Positions 1 through 5,506 of a stretch of 5,506 nt of DNA are shown in pieces (positions within the stretch are counted from its first letter, which is position 1; every line of letters begins with the position of its first letter). The position numbers were made by a program, and so were the translations under genes. The DNA is taken from NCBI GenBank assembly GCA_945876925.1, contig CAMCQD010000148.1, forward strand, positions 1 through 5,506, in the 5' to 3' direction. A model generated the notes under the pieces. It did no database searches, had not been told where the DNA came from, and saw only the letters and a program-made list of their open reading frames with translations. The DNA comes from an uncultured Dermatophilus sp. GTDB lineage: Bacteria; Actinomycetota; Actinomycetes; Actinomycetales; Dermatophilaceae.

Positions 1-50
1 CCAGAGACCGAGGGTTAGATCATGCCTAGCATTCACCTTCCGGCCGCCCG
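1..50. other. Unidentified left flank of the transposon
   Basis: This short stretch lies outside the transposon. If the transposon had inserted simply into the restriction-modification gene, this DNA would carry the rest of that gene on the minus strand. Read in that frame it is open (L-A-G-G-R-K-V-N-A-R-H-D...), but it shows no glycine-aspartate-rich motif of the kind I expect after the YLVDGP region in MmeI-like proteins. A second CTAG lies at 26-29. I see no gene, repeat or RNA here. Confidence 0.4.
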
Positions 51-54
51 CTAG
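51..54. repeat. Left CTAG target-site copy
   Basis: CTAG lies immediately outside the left inverted repeat, apart from one base, and is matched by CTAG at 2495-2498 on the right. IS481 itself is known to insert at NCTAGN and duplicate it. The outer bases differ here (GCTAGC on the left, CCTAGA on the right), so only the core four match. The minus-strand TAG at 53-51 is also the transposase stop codon. Confidence 0.7.
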
Positions 55-1040
55 CTGTGATGTCCAGGGACGTTGTTGAGTCGGTCGAAGGGTACGCCGC
101 CAATCGCAGAGTGGTGTCGGTGGTGGTTGTAGAAGTGGAGCCAGCCGGGCAGCGCCAGGCGCCGTTCGGCCTCTGAACCGTAAAACCTGGCATAGGCCCA
201 GCCGTCCCCGAGCGTGCGGTGGAATCGCTCGATCTTCCCGTTCGTCTGCGGCCGGTAGGGGCGTGTCCGCTTGTGTCGGATGCCGAGCCGAGCGCAGAAG
301 TCCCTCCATGCGTGGGATCTGTATGCCGACCCGTTGTCGGATAGGACTCGCTCGACGGTCACGCCTCGTTCGGCGAACCAGGCCACGGCGCGTTCGAGAA
401 CTCCCACCGCTGTGCTCGCCTGCTCATCCGACCAGATTTCTGCGTATGCGACGCGGGAGTGGTCATCGATGACTGTGTGAACGAACGCCGTCCCGGTGCG
501 CGGCTTGTGATCTTTTCCTCGTGGTAATCCCGGAGTCGCGAGCTTGTTCCGTGCGCCTTGCTGCCGACCTACGTAACGATGTCCACCGCCGTCGGGGATG
601 TTGCCGAACTTCGTGACATCGACATGAATCAACGATCCCGGATGAGGATGCTCATATCGCCGCAATGGCTCGCCAGTGACACGATCGATATGCGAGAGGC
701 GGTTCACGCGGCAACGGACGAGGACCGCGTGAACAGTCGACGTCGAGAGACCAAGTCGCGCAGCGATCTGGGCTGGCCCCAGTCGAAGCCGCCAGCGCAG
801 GTTGATGATCTTCTTCTTGACATGCTCGGGCGTCCTGCCTGGGATCCGGTGCGGCTTGCTGGAGCGATCCTGCATCCCAAACTCACCCTCTTCCCGGTAG
901 CGGCCTGCCCATTTCCGGGCAGTGATCGGGGAGACCATGAACATCTTTGCGGCGATCGTGGCCGGATAGCCGTCTTCGACAATCAGCCGAGCTAACCGGA
1001 GACGGGCACGAGGAGTGAGAAGAGCGTTCGGATGGGTCAT
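51..1040 (-). CDS. IS481-family DDE transposase
   Basis: This 329-residue transposase would cut and join the element's inverted repeats. Two helix-turn-helix regions for DNA binding are visible near residues 27-52 and 88-109. An rve-type (integrase-like) catalytic core follows, with candidate catalytic residues D141 (HVDVTK), D235 (LSDNGSAY) and E271 (NGKIERFHR). The 35 residues between D235 and E271 fit the DD(35)E pattern. No frameshift or missing catalytic residue is seen, so it looks functional. The frame is open further upstream into cmx, but the ATG at 1040 is preferred: the sequence resumes a normal family N-terminus there, and GGAGG sits 7 bases before it. Its start shares one base with the cmx stop, so it is probably co-transcribed and translationally coupled. 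The stop codon TAG comes from the CTAG target site, not from the element. Confidence 0.93.
   Translation of the reverse strand: MTHPNALLTPRARLRLARLIVEDGYPATIAAKMFMVSPITARKWAGRYREEGEFGMQDRSSKPHRIPGRTPEHVKKKIINLRWRLRLGPAQIAARLGLSTSTVHAVLVRCRVNRLSHIDRVTGEPLRRYEHPHPGSLIHVDVTKFGNIPDGGGHRYVGRQQGARNKLATPGLPRGKDHKPRTGTAFVHTVIDDHSRVAYAEIWSDEQASTAVGVLERAVAWFAERGVTVERVLSDNGSAYRSHAWRDFCARLGIRHKRTRPYRPQTNGKIERFHRTLGDGWAYARFYGSEAERRLALPGWLHFYNHHRHHSAIGGVPFDRLNNVPGHHS
56..77. repeat. Left terminal inverted repeat
   Basis: These 22 bases are the exact reverse complement of 2472-2493. Counting the flanking CTAG, the match extends to 27 bases with one mismatch (base 55 against 2494). The repeat overlaps the 3' end of the transposase gene and encodes its last residues (NNVPGHH), so the transposase C-terminus is constrained by the need to keep the transposon end. 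Confidence 0.93.
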
Positions 1041-2215
1041 CAATTGGCCTCCGCCGCGGTCTTCGTAAGCGCGCGTCTGGTGAGAAGCATGATGACGAGA
1101 GCGATCGCTGTCAGCACCGAAGCGACCCAAACCGGCGCGAGCAGCCCCAGCCCGGTCGCGAGCCCGAGCGCACCAAGCACGGGCCCCGCTGCAGCTCCGA
1201 TATTCAATGCTGCGGTTGCGTACGAACCGCCCATCGTTGGCGCACCCGATGCTGCATACAGCACACGCGTGATCAGAGTACTGCCGACGCCGAACGACAG
1301 GAATCCCTGAACGAGGACGAGGACGATAAGCGCAACGGGATGAGATGCGACCACTGCCAACACGATCCAGCCTGTCAGCAATAGCGGTCCGCCGACTGCG
1401 AGCACGAGGCCAGGTCGTTGATCTGATAGTCGTCCTGCGATCGTGACGCCAAGGAACGATCCGATGCCGAACATCACCAGCGCGACGGACACCCACGCTT
1501 CGGCCAAGCCCGCGGTCTCGGTCACGATGGGTGCCAGGAAGGTGAATGCCGCAAAGGTCCCTCCGTTGATCAGCGCTCCGAGTGCCATGGCCAGGATGAG
1601 CCGCGGCGTCGCCAACTGGCTGAGCTCGACACGGAGCCTTGGTGAGGTCGCGCTAGTCTCGCTCCGACCAACATTGTTCGTGACGCCACGAATGACTCCA
1701 ACGGCCGCGGGAATACAGAGGATGGCGATCGCCCAGAACGTCGTTCGCCAGCCCAGCGCTGTGCCGAGCAGTGCCCCGGCGGGGACGCCCACGACGGTTG
1801 CGATCGTCGTGCCGGAGAGCAGGATCGACAGTGCACGCCCCTTCTGGTTCGCTGGCACGAGGGTAGTGGCCGTGCTCAGTGCTACGGCGAGGAATCCTGC
1901 GTTTGCGAGAGCGCTGAGCACCCGGGTGATGAGCAGGAGAGAGAACACTGGTGTCATCGCTCCGATGACGTGGCTTCCCGCGAACACGAGAAGGCAAACG
2001 ATCAATGTGAGCCGCGGTGGCCAACGGCGAGCGAATGCCGCCATCACTGGCGCGCCGACGACCATACCGACTGCGAATGCGGAGGTCAGCAGGCCCGCAG
2101 TGCCGACCGAGACGTCAAGTTCGGTCGCGATCGCGGGGAGCAATCCCGCGAGCATGAATTCTGAAGTGCCCATGACGAAGACCGCCAGGGCAAGCATGTA
2201 GAGGGCAAAAGGCAT
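1040..2215 (-). CDS. cmx: Chloramphenicol efflux MFS transporter Cmx
   Basis: This is a 391-residue inner-membrane drug:proton antiporter of the major facilitator superfamily (DHA1 group) that exports chloramphenicol. I recognise the sequence as Cmx, and its length equals what I remember for that protein. It is built of repeated hydrophobic segments consistent with 12 membrane helices, starting with residues 3-31. A motif A-like cytoplasmic loop follows helix 2 (GAPVMAAFARRWPPR, about 54-68). A motif B-like arginine is R98 in LLITRVLSALANAG, and a motif C-like VVGVPAGALLG (about 141-151) lies in helix 5. A polar central loop (about 178-200) separates the two six-helix halves. The ATG at 2215 has GGAG 6 bases upstream. 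The gene is intact, is preceded by a structured leader, and runs directly into the transposase gene, its only partner in the element. Confidence 0.94.
   Translation of the reverse strand: MPFALYMLALAVFVMGTSEFMLAGLLPAIATELDVSVGTAGLLTSAFAVGMVVGAPVMAAFARRWPPRLTLIVCLLVFAGSHVIGAMTPVFSLLLITRVLSALANAGFLAVALSTATTLVPANQKGRALSILLSGTTIATVVGVPAGALLGTALGWRTTFWAIAILCIPAAVGVIRGVTNNVGRSETSATSPRLRVELSQLATPRLILAMALGALINGGTFAAFTFLAPIVTETAGLAEAWVSVALVMFGIGSFLGVTIAGRLSDQRPGLVLAVGGPLLLTGWIVLAVVASHPVALIVLVLVQGFLSFGVGSTLITRVLYAASGAPTMGGSYATAALNIGAAAGPVLGALGLATGLGLLAPVWVASVLTAIALVIMLLTRRALTKTAAEAN
1048..1052 (-). promoter_or_regulatory. Transposase ribosome-binding site inside cmx
   Basis: On the minus strand GGAGG lies 7 bases before the transposase ATG at 1040. 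It is formed by the alanine and glutamate codons near the cmx C-terminus (AEAN-stop). A ribosome finishing cmx covers this site and then ends at TGATG, a classical layout for termination-reinitiation. It also decides the transposase start over the longer open frame. Confidence 0.8.
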
Positions 2216-2221
2216 CGAGTA

Positions 2222-2225
2222 CTCC
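2222..2225 (-). promoter_or_regulatory. cmx ribosome-binding site
   Basis: GGAG on the minus strand lies 6 bases before the cmx ATG. It is part of the 8-base palindrome GAGTACTC and lies only a few bases downstream of the hairpin at 2231-2260, close enough for that structure to affect ribosome access. Confidence 0.65.
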
Positions 2226-2230
2226 GAGGT

Positions 2231-2340
2231 GTGAGATCAAGAAATGGTTCTTCTTGTCACCACGGCCAGCGCCCCGGGTACGCCAGACATACGCCCACAC
2301 AGATCGTGGGCGTCGTAACTAGTGGTTCAAGGGGCTGGCG
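2231..2340 (-). promoter_or_regulatory. Structured cmx leader, possible attenuator
   Basis: The untranslated region before cmx holds several pairings. (1) 2291-2298 with 2306-2313 makes a perfect 8-bp stem (ACGCCCAC/GTGGGCGT) with a 7-base loop. (2) 2238-2243 with 2251-2256 makes a 6-bp stem, extendable by 2231-2234 with 2257-2260 across a 3-base bulge; this hairpin ends just before the cmx Shine-Dalgarno site. (3) CTGGCG at 2335-2340 can pair with 2281-2286, or its overlapping GCTGGC (2334-2339) can pair with 2265-2270, but not both. No clear U-run follows any stem, so translational control seems likelier than an intrinsic terminator. Drug-inducible leaders are known for other chloramphenicol resistance genes (cat, cmlA). 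That this one responds to the drug is inference. Confidence 0.5.
2237..2290 (-). CDS. Possible 17-residue cmx leader peptide
   Basis: A short open frame starts with ATG directly after the 8-bp hairpin and encodes MSGVPGALAVVTRRTIS, ending at TGA 21 bases before the cmx ATG. Its last codons lie within the hairpin at 2231-2260, so a ribosome paused there would melt that stem next to the cmx ribosome-binding site. Leader peptides of this kind control cat and cmlA genes. Against it, I see no good Shine-Dalgarno site before the ATG. A shorter GTG start inside the same frame (encoding MTRRTIS) is an alternative. Confidence 0.3.
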   Translation of the reverse strand: MSGVPGALAVVTRRTIS

Positions 2341-2471
2341 GTGTGACCGACAACCCCTGACCTGTCTGATTCGGGACTCGACATGCCCCAAACTCTAACA
2401 TGCCTTCAATGGCAAGCGGTCTGGACAGATACTTCTTGAATCGGCACGGTGTCATTACGGGCGGGGGCCAG
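2314..2471. other. Non-coding upstream part of transposon
   Basis: Between the leader hairpins and the right inverted repeat I see no cmx-type gene. The cmx operon promoter should lie here, but no convincing pair of -35 and -10 boxes stands out. A small TGCC/GGCA inverted repeat (2401-2404 and 2411-2414) and two TGACC direct repeats (2344-2348 and 2358-2362) are present without clear meaning. The part from 2406 onward is read in frame as the foreign tail of the truncated restriction-modification protein. Confidence 0.4.
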
Positions 2472-4550
2472 AACAACGTCCCTGGACATCACACCTAGAA
2501 CTGCGGGTTTAATCTCGCAGGAGATGGGTGAAGTCATCTTTTGGACAAGGACATTAGGGCCGTCGACGAGGTAAGCATTAATCACGCGCTCCACAGGCAC
2601 AGCCACGGGGGCACTGCTGACATTCGGGTAATCCCAGAGCTGGGGGCGAGGTTCGTGTGCACGGTCGAAACCGACGATGACGCAGTGGACTGAGGCTTTA
2701 CCGGGAGCATCGGAATCCCATGAGAATGTGCGATGGGCGAAGCGGATACGCCAACCTGCTGCGAAGATGGGGCCGAATAAAAGCGGCACTTGTTCGCCTT
2801 GGGTAATCGAGTTAGTTGTTACGAAAGCGAACCGTCCGTTACGGGTACTGAAAAGGTCAAGGCTTTTTATGTGCCAACACGTGACGTAGTCCAATCTCGA
2901 GATGTTTTTACGTCTCCATACAGCTTTCATTTCCTCGAGCTGCTGTTTTGTGCGCGTATCTTGACCGATAAATGGTGGGTTGCCAAAGATAAACGTCTCC
3001 CCCACTGCTTTGGGCAGCGCTTCCGTCCAGTCCAGGGCGAGAGCGTTTCCGTGGACGATGTGGGCGGTAATCGTAATAGGCAAACGCTGCGGCGGACGCC
3101 CCACCGCATTCGCCAACTCCTTATTCGCCTGATGATCCACCAGGAACATCGCCGTCTCTGCAATCTTTGCCGGCCACCAGTTCAGCTCAAATCCGTAGAA
3201 CTGCCCAATCGACAGTTTCTGCTCCCACTCAATATTTAGCGACATACCCGTCTCGCCACGGCGCTGACGGATAGCCACGATAAGGTCCGTTTCAATACGG
3301 CGCAGTTCTTTATAGGCGGTGAGCAGGAAGTTTCCCGCACCACAGGCCGGGTCGCAGAAAATATGGGCAGCCAGTGAGTCGCGGAATTCTTCTAACTTGC
3401 GCACCGGGGTGGCGGGGTTGGAGACCAGCTTGTCAGCCTGGGCACGCAACTCGTCGAGGAAGAGCGGTCCGATGGTCTTGAGGATGTTGGTCTTCGAGGT
3501 GTAGTGCTCACCATCGCCACGGCGGGCTTCTTTCGACTTAACCAGCTGGAACAGTGAGCCGAAGACGGACACGTCGATTTTTGACCAGTCGAAGTCGCAG
3601 GCGTTGAGCAGGGCTTCGCGCATGGCGTAGTCGAAGTATTCAGGGTCGAGCTGTTCGGCGAAGATTGCGCCGTTGACGTAGGGGAATTTCGCCAAGGTGC
3701 CGGGCAAGCGCTTAGGCCGCTTGTCCTCCGGGGTGTTGAGGACTCGGAAAAGTTCGTTGAGCTGAGGTCCGAGAGATTCCGGGGTGGTTTCGTTGCGCAC
3801 GAACGTCGTAAACAGGTGCGGGGTGTCCCACAGGCCTGCATCGTCGCCGAAAAGGAGGAAGAGGATGCGCGTTAGGTAGACCGAGGTGCGCATGACCCTT
3901 TCGTCTTCTTCCTCCGGGGTGGTTGGGGCTTCATCGCCCACGGCTTCGTCTGCCTCGTCGCCGTTCATGGCGCGGAACAGCTCGACCATCAGGCGTGAGG
4001 CCTCAAGGGAGGCTTGTTCTTCCTCGTGATAGGCCGAGGTCTCATAGTCCGCCAGGAACACGAGTTGTTCCAGATGCTCGTCGATTTCGTCCAGGTCGAA
4101 GGTAACGTCCCATTCTGCAGAGTCGCCGACGTAGTCGCGGTTAAGGCGGGTGATGCGCAGGGTCTCGAAGTTGGAGCAGAGGACATAGGCCGGCATTTGT
4201 GAGTTCGGAATGGTGCCGCCGAGCAGGTAGTCGAGTGCTTGCTCGTGAGCCTTGTCCAGGTCGATACCGAGGGACTTGGCCTCGCCGATGACTTTGCCGG
4301 GGATGAACATGTCAATCTTGCCGGTGTGGCCGGTGGAGGCTCGTTTCGCGCTGCGCTGATACAGGTAAAGGTCGCGGGCGTTGACGCCGAAGCAGGCTAG
4401 GAGGTCACCCCAGAACTGTTGATCGTGGCTGGACTCGGTGGCGGGGCGGTTTTCTGCTTTCCACTGGTCGATATGGCCGCGCCAGCGGATTTTGAACTCA
4501 ATGAGTTTATGGCGGATGGTGGCACGGTCAAAGACAGGATCAGAGAGCAT
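2406..4550 (-). CDS. Type IIL (MmeI-like) R-M protein, 3'-truncated by transposon
   Basis: This is a fused endonuclease-methyltransferase of the Type IIL group, where one polypeptide modifies one adenine strand and cuts DNA. Counting from the ATG at 4550 (714 residues), the N-terminal nuclease signature is D80-X9-E90-A-K92 (IDM...GEAK), with the same spacing as in MmeI. A helical spacer follows (about 190-390). Next come SAM-binding motif I (DPACGAGNF, 400-408) and catalytic motif IV (NPPF, 524-527) of a gamma-class N6-adenine methyltransferase. The conserved YLVDGPNVLV (about 660-669) opens the target-recognition part. Native sequence ends near residue 685 at the CTAG; the last 29 residues come from the transposon. 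MmeI is about 900 residues, so most of the recognition domain is lost and activity is doubtful. A TTG at 4556 is an alternative start; neither start has a clear ribosome-binding site. The gene follows rep on the same strand. Confidence 0.88.
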   Translation of the reverse strand: MLSDPVFDRATIRHKLIEFKIRWRGHIDQWKAENRPATESSHDQQFWGDLLACFGVNARDLYLYQRSAKRASTGHTGKIDMFIPGKVIGEAKSLGIDLDKAHEQALDYLLGGTIPNSQMPAYVLCSNFETLRITRLNRDYVGDSAEWDVTFDLDEIDEHLEQLVFLADYETSAYHEEEQASLEASRLMVELFRAMNGDEADEAVGDEAPTTPEEEDERVMRTSVYLTRILFLLFGDDAGLWDTPHLFTTFVRNETTPESLGPQLNELFRVLNTPEDKRPKRLPGTLAKFPYVNGAIFAEQLDPEYFDYAMREALLNACDFDWSKIDVSVFGSLFQLVKSKEARRGDGEHYTSKTNILKTIGPLFLDELRAQADKLVSNPATPVRKLEEFRDSLAAHIFCDPACGAGNFLLTAYKELRRIETDLIVAIRQRRGETGMSLNIEWEQKLSIGQFYGFELNWWPAKIAETAMFLVDHQANKELANAVGRPPQRLPITITAHIVHGNALALDWTEALPKAVGETFIFGNPPFIGQDTRTKQQLEEMKAVWRRKNISRLDYVTCWHIKSLDLFSTRNGRFAFVTTNSITQGEQVPLLFGPIFAAGWRIRFAHRTFSWDSDAPGKASVHCVIVGFDRAHEPRPQLWDYPNVSSAPVAVPVERVINAYLVDGPNVLVQKMTSPISCEIKPAVLGVMSRDVVLAPARNDTVPIQEVSVQTACH
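2472..2493. repeat. Right terminal inverted repeat
   Basis: This is the exact reverse complement of 56-77 and marks the cmx-upstream end of the transposon. It is also translated, in the minus-strand frame coming from the restriction-modification gene, as part of that protein's foreign tail (VMSRDVV). Confidence 0.93.
2495..2498. repeat. Right CTAG target-site copy
   Basis: CTAG directly adjoins the right end of the transposon and pairs with 51-54. It marks the breakpoint in the restriction-modification gene: the leucine codon CTA (2498-2496) is the last native codon, and the next codon already takes bases from the transposon boundary. Confidence 0.7.
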
Positions 4551-4559
4551 GAACAAAGC

Positions 4560-4565
4560 ATATAA
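4560..4565 (-). promoter_or_regulatory. Possible -10 box of the R-M gene
   Basis: TTATAT on the minus strand lies 9 bases before the ATG at 4550. Transcription starting 6-7 bases after it would begin almost at the start codon, giving a leaderless or nearly leaderless mRNA, which is common in corynebacteria and would explain the missing ribosome-binding site. No good -35 box is visible, which keeps confidence low. Confidence 0.3.
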
Positions 4566-4597
4566 GGTGCCCCGCCCATCAAGGTTTTTCTTGAGTG

Positions 4598-4646
4598 AGG
4601 TTTTACCTAACTGCCTAGCGGCAGGGGAACCGTATATTGCTTACGG
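4598..4646. repeat. Cluster of short palindromes between rep and R-M gene
   Basis: Three small inverted repeats lie side by side: AGGT/ACCT (4598-4601, 4605-4608, loop 3), CTGCC/GGCAG (4611-4615, 4620-4624, loop 4) and CCGTA/TACGG (4630-4634, 4642-4646, loop 7). They follow the rep stop codon and precede the R-M start. They could weaken read-through from rep, bind a regulator or belong to a replication site. None has a typical terminator U-run. Confidence 0.4.
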
Positions 4647-4657
4647 CATTCACACCT

Positions 4658-5506
4658 CTAGCCCTGAAGCAGCCCCGCCTTCTTGAGGGCCGAAATGTGA
4701 CGCGCTACGGTACTGCGCTCACACCCGATCTCTTCAGCTATCTGCTTCGCGGTAGGCGCTGTCCCGGTGTCGAACAGGACTTGCGAATAAATAGAGAGGA
4801 CACGGCCGCGAGTGCTCTGTCCCTGGATTACTCGGCGTTTGTTCGCAGACGCCAAGGCTTCTCGCTGTGCTTGTGCGTACTCCCCTTCTGGGTCTGTTTT
4901 CCAGCGTTGTGCAGCCTTTTGCCCGCCTCTGCGTCCCATGGTGGCCAAGGCTTTGCGCTCGCTGCTGGTTGCCTTTCCAGGCGCGCTCGAGCCGAGGGAG
5001 GCCACACCCTTGGACTGGGTCACGTAGCCGCGGACTCGTCGTGCCATCGTCTGGCGGTCGCACATCGGGGGAAGCTCTGCAGGGCGGCCTGCGCCGCCGT
5101 GGGTCTGTGCGACGTTGTAGGCGTGCTCGTAGGCGTCGATGATGGCTGCATCCGTGAGTCGTTGTCCGGCAGCGCGGAGCCTATGGCCGGTCTTAAGGGC
5201 ATGCCTGAACGCGGTCTCGTCGCGGGCGGCGGTGCCCTCGGTAATCCAGAGCACGCGCACACCGTCGATGAGCTCCGGGTCGTACTGGTCGAGTCCAGCA
5301 GAGACTTCCGCGTCCACGTCCTGGGCCAGTGCTTTAAACGCTTGTGCTTCTTCACGACGGGTTTTCACCGCGTTAATGAGTTCCCGTCCTGACTTAAATT
5401 GCTGGCGTGGTGCAGCCTCGTACTGGTCTGTCCCGGCCAAGTCCCTCACCTGCCTTATCAAGTCACCTAGACGCATCACGCGATTGTGTTGCCTATACCA
5501 ACGATA
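4658..5506 (-). CDS. repA: Plasmid replication protein RepA, C-terminal part
   Basis: 282 codons of a replication initiator are visible. The frame stays open to the window edge (the 9 codons before the first GTG/ATG at 5479-5474 are all sense), so the N-terminal replicase part most likely lies beyond 5506. The middle region (around DGVRVLWITEG to YEHAYNVAQ) looks like a primase C-terminal (PriCT-1) type helical domain. A basic, glycine-rich stretch follows (ATMGRRGGQKAAQRWKTDP). The last residues form a helix-turn-helix (TAKQIAEEIGCERSTVARHISALKKAG) suited to origin DNA binding. This architecture resembles RepA of the corynebacterial pNG2/pGA1 plasmids as I remember them. It would start plasmid replication, and its presence is the main reason to call this a plasmid. 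The assignment rests on the C-terminal half only. Confidence 0.72.
   Translation of the reverse strand, partial: YRWYRQHNRVMRLGDLIRQVRDLAGTDQYEAAPRQQFKSGRELINAVKTRREEAQAFKALAQDVDAEVSAGLDQYDPELIDGVRVLWITEGTAARDETAFRHALKTGHRLRAAGQRLTDAAIIDAYEHAYNVAQTHGGAGRPAELPPMCDRQTMARRVRGYVTQSKGVASLGSSAPGKATSSERKALATMGRRGGQKAAQRWKTDPEGEYAQAQREALASANKRRVIQGQSTRGRVLSIYSQVLFDTGTAPTAKQIAEEIGCERSTVARHISALKKAGLLQG

Larger units (their letters stand above)
56..2493 (-). mobile_element. Tn5564-like IS481-family transposon carrying cmx
   Basis: This is a 2438-bp element bounded by 22-bp perfect inverted repeats (56-77 and 2472-2493) that begin TGTGATG, typical of IS481-type ends, with CTAG on each flank. It holds only a chloramphenicol efflux gene and a DDE transposase, both on the minus strand and overlapping by one base. 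It behaves like a single IS with one passenger gene, not like a composite transposon with two IS copies. The combination of cmx and this transposase matches what I remember as Tn5564/IS5564 of Corynebacterium striatum; the name should be confirmed by alignment. Both ends and both genes look intact, so the element could still be mobile. Confidence 0.88.

Noticed and set aside
558..995. Plus-strand open frame of 145 codons opposite the transposase
   Set aside because: It overlaps the transposase core on the other strand and has no ribosome-binding site or recognisable motif.
1041..1496. N-terminal extension of the transposase frame to 481 residues
   Set aside because: The extra 152 residues are arginine-rich out-of-frame translation of cmx. 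The ATG at 1040 has a good ribosome-binding site and gives the normal family length.
1443..2201. Plus-strand open frame of 252 codons inside cmx
   Set aside because: It lies wholly opposite the well-supported cmx gene, has low-complexity alanine/threonine/proline-rich content and shows no family features. It is a shadow of the GC-rich coding strand.
2115..2300. 61-codon minus-strand frame starting at GTG 2300 as a leader peptide
   Set aside because: It would run through the cmx start and 100 bases into cmx in another frame. Leader peptides normally end before the gene, so the 2237-2290 frame is the better candidate.
2291..2313. Intrinsic terminator at the 8-bp hairpin
   Set aside because: In the minus-strand transcript no U-run follows the stem, so it does not fit a standard terminator; it is kept as a leader structure.
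4637..5392. Plus-strand open frame of 251 codons opposite rep
   Set aside because: Antisense to the rep gene, which has recognisable domains. The predicted protein shows no coherent fold, and its cysteine-rich segments look accidental.
5474..5479. GTG/ATG at 5479-5474 as the true rep start
   Set aside because: The frame is open upstream to the edge of the window with no ribosome-binding site before these codons, and the expected N-terminal replicase domain is absent. The gene is better read as cut by the window.
1..5506. tRNA, rRNA or CRISPR array
   Set aside because: No cloverleaf-like segment, rRNA-like stretch or regularly spaced repeats were seen on either strand by reading.

Overview
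The window looks like part of a Corynebacterium resistance plasmid. Three signs point that way: a chloramphenicol efflux gene I recognise as cmx, carried by an IS481-type transposon of the kind known as Tn5564 in C. striatum; the C-terminal part of a replication protein resembling the RepA of the pNG2/pGA1 plasmid group; and a fairly GC-rich actinobacterial composition. All convincing genes lie on the minus strand, so the window reads functionally from right to left. The family and element names are from memory, not from a search.

Right end (4658-5506): the 3' part of a plasmid rep gene, open past the window edge. About 100 bp of short palindromes follow (4557-4657). Next comes a Type IIL (MmeI-like) restriction-modification gene (2406-4550). 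It keeps its nuclease domain, spacer and methyltransferase core, but it runs into the transposon at base 2495 and loses its target-recognition region. The reading frame continues into the transposon end and finishes with a foreign tail of 29 residues.

Transposon (56-2493, 2438 bp): 22-bp perfect terminal inverted repeats enclose only two genes, cmx and a DDE transposase. They form one tight operon. The cmx stop and the transposase start share a base (TGATG), and the transposase ribosome-binding site lies inside the last cmx codons. Ahead of cmx is a structured leader with an 8-bp hairpin, competing pairings and a possible 17-codon leader peptide, which suggests an attenuation-type switch. CTAG flanks the element on both sides, as expected for IS481-type target choice, and the left CTAG supplies the transposase stop codon.

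Left end (1-50): too short to identify. It does not read as the missing end of the restriction-modification gene, and the bases around the two CTAG copies differ. The junctions therefore do not look like one simple insertion. The arrangement suggests that transposon activity broke a plasmid-borne defence gene and left chloramphenicol resistance in its place.
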